From a bacterium (GTDB taxonomy: Bacteria; Patescibacteriota; Minisyncoccia; Phycocordibacterales; UBA10002): a stretch of 13,376 nt of DNA. Position 1 is the stretch's first letter. Each line of letters begins with the position of its first letter. The position numbers and the translations under genes are program-made. The stretch spans positions 1 through 13,376 of the forward strand of contig JAUSFR010000020.1 of NCBI GenBank assembly GCA_030649775.1, written 5' to 3'. The notes beneath the pieces are model-generated. The model was not told the DNA's origin, made no database searches, and was given only the letters and a program-made list of their open reading frames with translations. Of the stretch, positions 11,216-13,376 are shown in pieces.

Positions 11216-11737
11216 CTAGTTGGTGACGTCGTAGACCATATCCGCGCCGTTAAACGGCAAGCTGTCTTCTGGAGTCGTTACGTCACTAAGCCACGTAGCG
11301 GTTGCCGAATCAAAGTCACGGTCGCTGTCGTCAAGAGTGGTGTCGCCTGCGCCCTGCTCCAGAGTTGCTCCTATGTGATAGAGCGTCGGGGTTGTACCGT
11401 TGTTGACGGCGTACTTATAGCCACCCGTCGTGTTCACCGCCGCGCCATTGGGGTCCTTGGGAAGAACCGAGAGAGAAGCGCCTCCCGATGAGCCTACCAG
11501 CTGTCCGAGAGCTACCGGATATTTGCCGTTGGCGTCGTAGTAGAGTTCAAGGGCTACCTGAATCTGTTTGAGTTCCGCGACCCTTCGAGCGTCGCGAGCC
11601 TTGGTTCGCGCTCCGTTAAGAGACGCGAGTACCACGGAGGAAAGAATACCAATAATCGCGATGACCACTAGAAGTTCAATAAGGGTAAACCCTTTATGAT
11701 TCTTGTGGATCGCTTTGTGCGAGAATAATTTCAACAT
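11216..11737 (-). CDS. type IV major pilin-like protein (GspG/PilA class)
   Basis: The 173-residue prepilin has leader residues 1-16 ending KNHKG and mature FTLIELLVVIAIIGILSSVV with Glu at position 5, the canonical class III signal. ARDARRVAELKQIQVALELYYDANGKYP (broken here: ARDARRVAEL then KQIQVALELYYDANGKYP) is the stalk helix and turn common to CPR pilins and GspG pseudopilins. The C-terminal DDSDRDFDSATATWLS is Asp-rich and resembles the calcium-binding loop of GspG; no cysteines are present. TAGTAT nine bases before the ATG may be a -10, giving a leaderless mRNA. A strong terminator follows the gene, so it is monocistronic and likely highly expressed. Major pilin or GspG-like pseudopilin cannot be distinguished here. 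Confidence 0.93.
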   Translation of the reverse strand: MLKLFSHKAIHKNHKGFTLIELLVVIAIIGILSSVVLASLNGARTKARDARRVAELKQIQVALELYYDANGKYPVALGQLVGSSGGASLSVLPKDPNGAAVNTTGGYKYAVNNGTTPTLYHIGATLEQGAGDTTLDDSDRDFDSATATWLSDVTTPEDSLPFNGADMVYDVTN

Positions 11738-11865
11738 AGGTGATAAATACTACTTTGCTAACAACCAACGCCTCTCTAATTAAAGCGCGTTTGACCTCAA
11801 CGAGCGAAAGGTGGTGTCTCGGTAAGGATACACGCTACAGCGTGAACAGAATCGAACCCCCCAAC

Positions 11866-11891
11866 CTAGCACCACAACAACGTGGTGCTAG
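11866..11891. other. 10-bp perfect hairpin in the spacer between the two pilin genes
   Basis: CTAGCACCAC (11866-11875) and GTGGTGCTAG (11882-11891) with loop AACAAC lie 20 bp beyond the stop of the upstream pilin (minus strand). No T tract follows on the minus strand, so it is not a classical terminator; it may protect the mRNA 3' end. A second small hairpin, CACGCT/AGCGTG, is at 11831-11844. Confidence 0.5.
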
Positions 11892-11911
11892 ATACATCAA
11901 GGGGTAAAAGA

Positions 11912-12301
11912 TTAGGAGGTCGTGCATCCGCTTTCAGTGCAGGTAATCGTCTTGGCATCACCTGTTGCGGTTGCCGAAATGAGGAAAGTACCATCACTGG
12001 TAACAAGGTCTGTTCCTCCGTATGACCAGCCTCCCGTGGTCGGGAGCGCGCCGTAGGTCGTCGCCGAACCGGTGCAGACCACAGCCGCTGCTGCTGGAGT
12101 GGTGAGCGCGGCTCCGTCATCCATACAAAGCACCGCTGCCGTCTGGATGCTTCTCATTGAACCCTGCATTTGAGCGACGCGTCCCTTCTTACGGGCATCA
12201 TTCAAACTCGCGAACACAATGGACGAGAGCATTCCAATAATCGCGATAACCACCAAGAGCTCGATAAGGGTGAAACCCTTTTTTGTAGCATTCTTCTTCA
12301 T
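11912..12301 (-). CDS. type IV pilin-like protein (129 aa)
   Basis: The short prepilin has a nine-residue leader MKKNATKKG and mature FTLIELLVVIAIIGMLSSIVF with Glu at position 5. The helix continues through NDARKKGRVAQMQGSMRSIQTAAVLC. Four cysteines (59, 76, 121, 126) could make two disulphides in the small head, with the last pair at the C-terminus like the D-loop of type IVa pilins. The rest is Thr/Ala/Gly-rich. It differs from the next pilin (11216-11737), which lacks cysteines; the pair may be major and accessory subunits. AT-rich DNA with TATTAT (12328-12323) and nearby TATAAT offers a promoter with a leader of about 14 nt. There is no clear Shine-Dalgarno. Confidence 0.92.
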   Translation of the reverse strand: MKKNATKKGFTLIELLVVIAIIGMLSSIVFASLNDARKKGRVAQMQGSMRSIQTAAVLCMDDGAALTTPAAAAVVCTGSATTYGALPTTGGWSYGGTDLVTSDGTFLISATATGDAKTITCTESGCTTS

Positions 12302-12389
12302 AAACTGTCTACGTTAACACGTATAATAAATTATAATAAAGACCTCGCTAATTATACCTCAAATTCAGAAAGACAACAGCAACCTGTGG

Positions 12390-12496
12390 ACAACCGCCGA
12401 GGCGAGCAGTGGTCGCATGACCACAACCGCCGAGGCGAGCAGTGGTCGTAGACCCACACCGCCGAAAAACAGGAAGCGAAGCGACCATGTTTTTCG
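12390..12496. repeat. two tandem 26-bp units plus a hairpin, intergenic
   Basis: A 26-bp unit (ACAACCGCCGAGGCGAGCAG then TGGTCG) occurs at 12390-12415 and again at 12423-12448, period 33. A third, inverted copy lies at 4734-4769. Between the units TGGTCGCATGACCA is a palindromic hairpin. Then CGAAAAACA (12463-12471) pairs with TGTTTTTCG (12488-12496). This, with the next repeat, accounts for the 277-bp gap between the pilin and the small membrane protein; no gene is seen. Confidence 0.8.
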
Positions 12497-12505
12497 AGCG
12501 TCCCC

Positions 12506-12570
12506 GCCTGTCTGCGTGAGGACACGCAGACAGGCTGGAATGACAGAAAAGTGCGAACTGCATACGTCCA
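12506..12570 (-). repeat. GTCATTCC-family element, truncated copy 3 (minus strand)
   Basis: On the minus strand it begins near the MITE-type end TGGACGTATGCA, then CGCACTTTTCTGTCATTCCA and a perfect 13-bp hairpin GCCTGTCTGCGTG/CACGCAGACAGGC with loop AGGA (12506-12535). The order matches the left half of the MITE at 7485 and of the element at 12897, but the other half is missing. Confidence 0.75.
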
Positions 12571-12578
12571 GAGAGATT

Positions 12579-12854
12579 CTACAGTCCCGGAGGAGGTAAC
12601 CTCCCGCCTATGGAGGCGTCGGGAACGGGAACCGTGGGTGCCGTCGTGCTCCGATTTCCAAAAAGAAACAGAACCACCATAAGTATAAGAGCGATAATAG
12701 CCACGGCAATGAGAATGATGTCGGCTCCGGTTTCGTCCTTGGCAAGACCGAGTTTAATCGGAAGCGCGCGCAACCCCCCAACTGAAGCACTTGCTCCCAC
12801 CTTACTTAAGGAGGCGCTATATGCTTGCTCTTCGCTAAACTCTACATCGGGCAT
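12579..12854 (-). CDS. small single-pass membrane protein in the pilus locus (91 aa)
   Basis: The product starts MPDVEFSEEQ, has a short hydrophilic N-terminal region ending in LPIKLGLAKDETG, one transmembrane helix at about residues 45-66 (DIILIAVAIIALILMVVLFLFG) and a Pro-rich tail. I believe this is a small hypothetical protein often found beside pilus genes in Parcubacteria, but I know of no assigned function. AAAGG nine bases before the ATG at 12854 is one of the few good Shine-Dalgarno sequences in the window. It lies between pilC (stop at 13109) and the pilins and may be cotranscribed with pilC, although a 254-bp repeat-filled gap separates them. An accessory role in the pilus machine is inferred only from position. 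Confidence 0.85.
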   Translation of the reverse strand: MPDVEFSEEQAYSASLSKVGASASVGGLRALPIKLGLAKDETGADIILIAVAIIALILMVVLFLFGNRSTTAPTVPVPDASIGGRLPPPGL

Positions 12855-12896
12855 ACCTTTAAGAAATTAACTAGCGGTAAATATTCGTACTATATA

Positions 12897-13045
12897 TAGG
12901 ACTTATGTATTTCGCACTTTTCTGTCATTCCAGCCTGTCTGCGTGTACGCACAGGCAGACGAAAGCTGGAATCCATGTGTCTGGCTGTACTATTCTGGAT
13001 TCCTGCCTCCGCAGAGCCTGCCCCGTACTTGATACGGGGAATGAC
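12897..13045 (+). repeat. GTCATTCC-family element, copy 4, with MITE-like left end and nested hairpin
   Basis: Left end TAGGACTTATGTA (12897-12909) corresponds to the TIR of the MITE at 7485 with two changes; ATTTCGCACTTTTCTGTCAT follows as in the other copies. TTCCAGC and GCTGGAA are separated not by GAAA alone but by an inserted hairpin (CTGTCTGCGTG...CGCACAGGCAGAC). The right half carries CCCCGTA/TACGGGG before GAATGAC. The right TIR is missing. With the next hairpin it fills the gap between pilC and the small membrane protein. Confidence 0.78.
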
Positions 13046-13066
13046 AAGACTTCATCGTTTAGTATA

Positions 13067-13107
13067 CCCCCACACCAATCCGCTCACAAGACGGATTGGT
13101 GTGGGGG
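13067..13107 (-). terminator. 16-bp perfect hairpin just after pilC, terminator-like
   Basis: CCCCCACACCAATCCG (13067-13082) pairs perfectly with 13092-13107, loop CTCACAAGA. It starts two bases after the pilC stop (13109). On the minus strand it is followed by TATACTAAACG, not a T tract, so it may be an mRNA 3'-end stabiliser rather than a strict terminator. Confidence 0.6.
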
Positions 13108-13108
13108 G

Positions 13109-13376
13109 TTATCCAGCCACTCCCGCCATGCTGTAAACAGGGATAAGGACCGCGGCGAGGAGAAAACCCACTCCGAGACCGAGCATAATGATGAGAGCCG
13201 GTTCAATGAGCGACACCAGCGTATCCACCGCGTTTGTCACCTCGCGACGATAGAAGCGAGCCATTGTTTCAAGAATGCTTCCGAGTTCTCCGCTTTCCTC
13301 CCCCACCTTAATCATTTGAATCATAATGCCCGGAATGACAGAACTTTTCGCAAAGGCGTCTGCGATTGAGGAGCCC
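13109..13376 (-). CDS. pilC: type IV pilus inner-membrane platform protein PilC (T2SSF), C-terminal part
   Basis: Eighty-eight codons are visible, open to the right edge of the window, so only the C-terminus is present. The sequence VIPGIMIQMIKVGEESGELG is the family hallmark at the start of the last T2SSF helical bundle, followed by MARFYRREVTNAVDTLVSLIEPALIIMLG and the final membrane helix GVGFLLAAVLIPVYSMAGVAG. PilC couples the assembly ATPase PilB to pilin extraction from the inner membrane. It is followed by a very stable hairpin. The gene is on the same strand as all the pilin genes and most likely heads or belongs to the pilus locus, with pilB and pilT expected further right. Confidence 0.95.
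   Translation of the reverse strand, partial: GSSIADAFAKSSVIPGIMIQMIKVGEESGELGSILETMARFYRREVTNAVDTLVSLIEPALIIMLGLGVGFLLAAVLIPVYSMAGVAG

Noticed and set aside
11820..11870. tRNA-like motif on the minus strand (GGTTCGATTC)
   Set aside because: The bases after the loop (CTGTT) cannot pair with the preceding G run, and no acceptor, D or anticodon arm can be placed.
12390..12448. CRISPR array from the 26-bp tandem repeats
   Set aside because: Only two units with a 7-bp gap, no spacers of proper length and no cas genes.
13046..13066. Right terminal inverted repeat for the element at 12897
   Set aside because: No sequence like TGCGTAAGTCCTA follows GGAATGAC; this copy appears truncated.

Overview
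The window looks like a chromosomal fragment of a Candidate Phyla Radiation (Patescibacteria, probably Parcubacteria) bacterium. This rests on family recognition, not on a search: a PilX-like minor pilin with the AFFAADTGIECALYWD block, a one-helix protein (MPDVEFSEEQ...) in a pilus locus, an HTH protein with a YWAEG...NSDP block, a small genome-style gene set and probable leaderless mRNAs. TGA ends two genes (the HEPN-like protein and the PilW-like protein), so the code is not one in which TGA is sense.

Layout. At the left edge an HTH protein runs off the window on the minus strand. Divergent from it is an initiator-type tRNA interrupted by a 219-nt group I intron and closed by a terminator. 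Exactly 200 bp downstream, the tRNA 3' end is repeated after a stretch that can fold into several hairpins. A polytopic membrane protein (plus) follows. The rest is mostly minus strand: gatC-gatA (transamidosome subunits), a membrane-anchored HEPN-like protein, NAD-dependent DNA ligase ligA, and a type IV pilus locus. In transcription order the pilus locus holds the pilC end, a small membrane protein, two major-type pilins, prepilin peptidase pilD, and four overlapping or closely spaced minor pilins (GspH/FimT-like, PilW-like, PilV-like, PilX-like). A short plus-strand unit with a good promoter and terminator lies between gatC and ligA.

How it works together. PilD would cleave the Gly|Phe sites of the six prepilins. 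The four minor pilins read as a translationally coupled tip or priming set, and PilC is the inner-membrane platform. PilB, PilT and GatB are not in the window.

The most unusual structure is repetitive. At nine places there are runs of three to nine heptanucleotide words. Word sequence differs from place to place, but the 7-nt register is strict. At gene boundaries the arrays usually come as two roughly complementary blocks around a 20-26 nt spacer, lying over stop and start codons. In three consecutive minor pilin genes the inner block encodes the part of the leader just before the PilD cleavage site. One array is split by a 122-bp MITE with 13-bp terminal inverted repeats and a 6-bp target duplication; removing it restores the 7-nt register. 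This resembles in form the heptameric STRR repeats of cyanobacteria, but I know of no description of this paired form. A second family (GTCATTCC...GGAATGAC hairpins, partly with the same MITE ends) and a third (a 26-bp unit) are also present.
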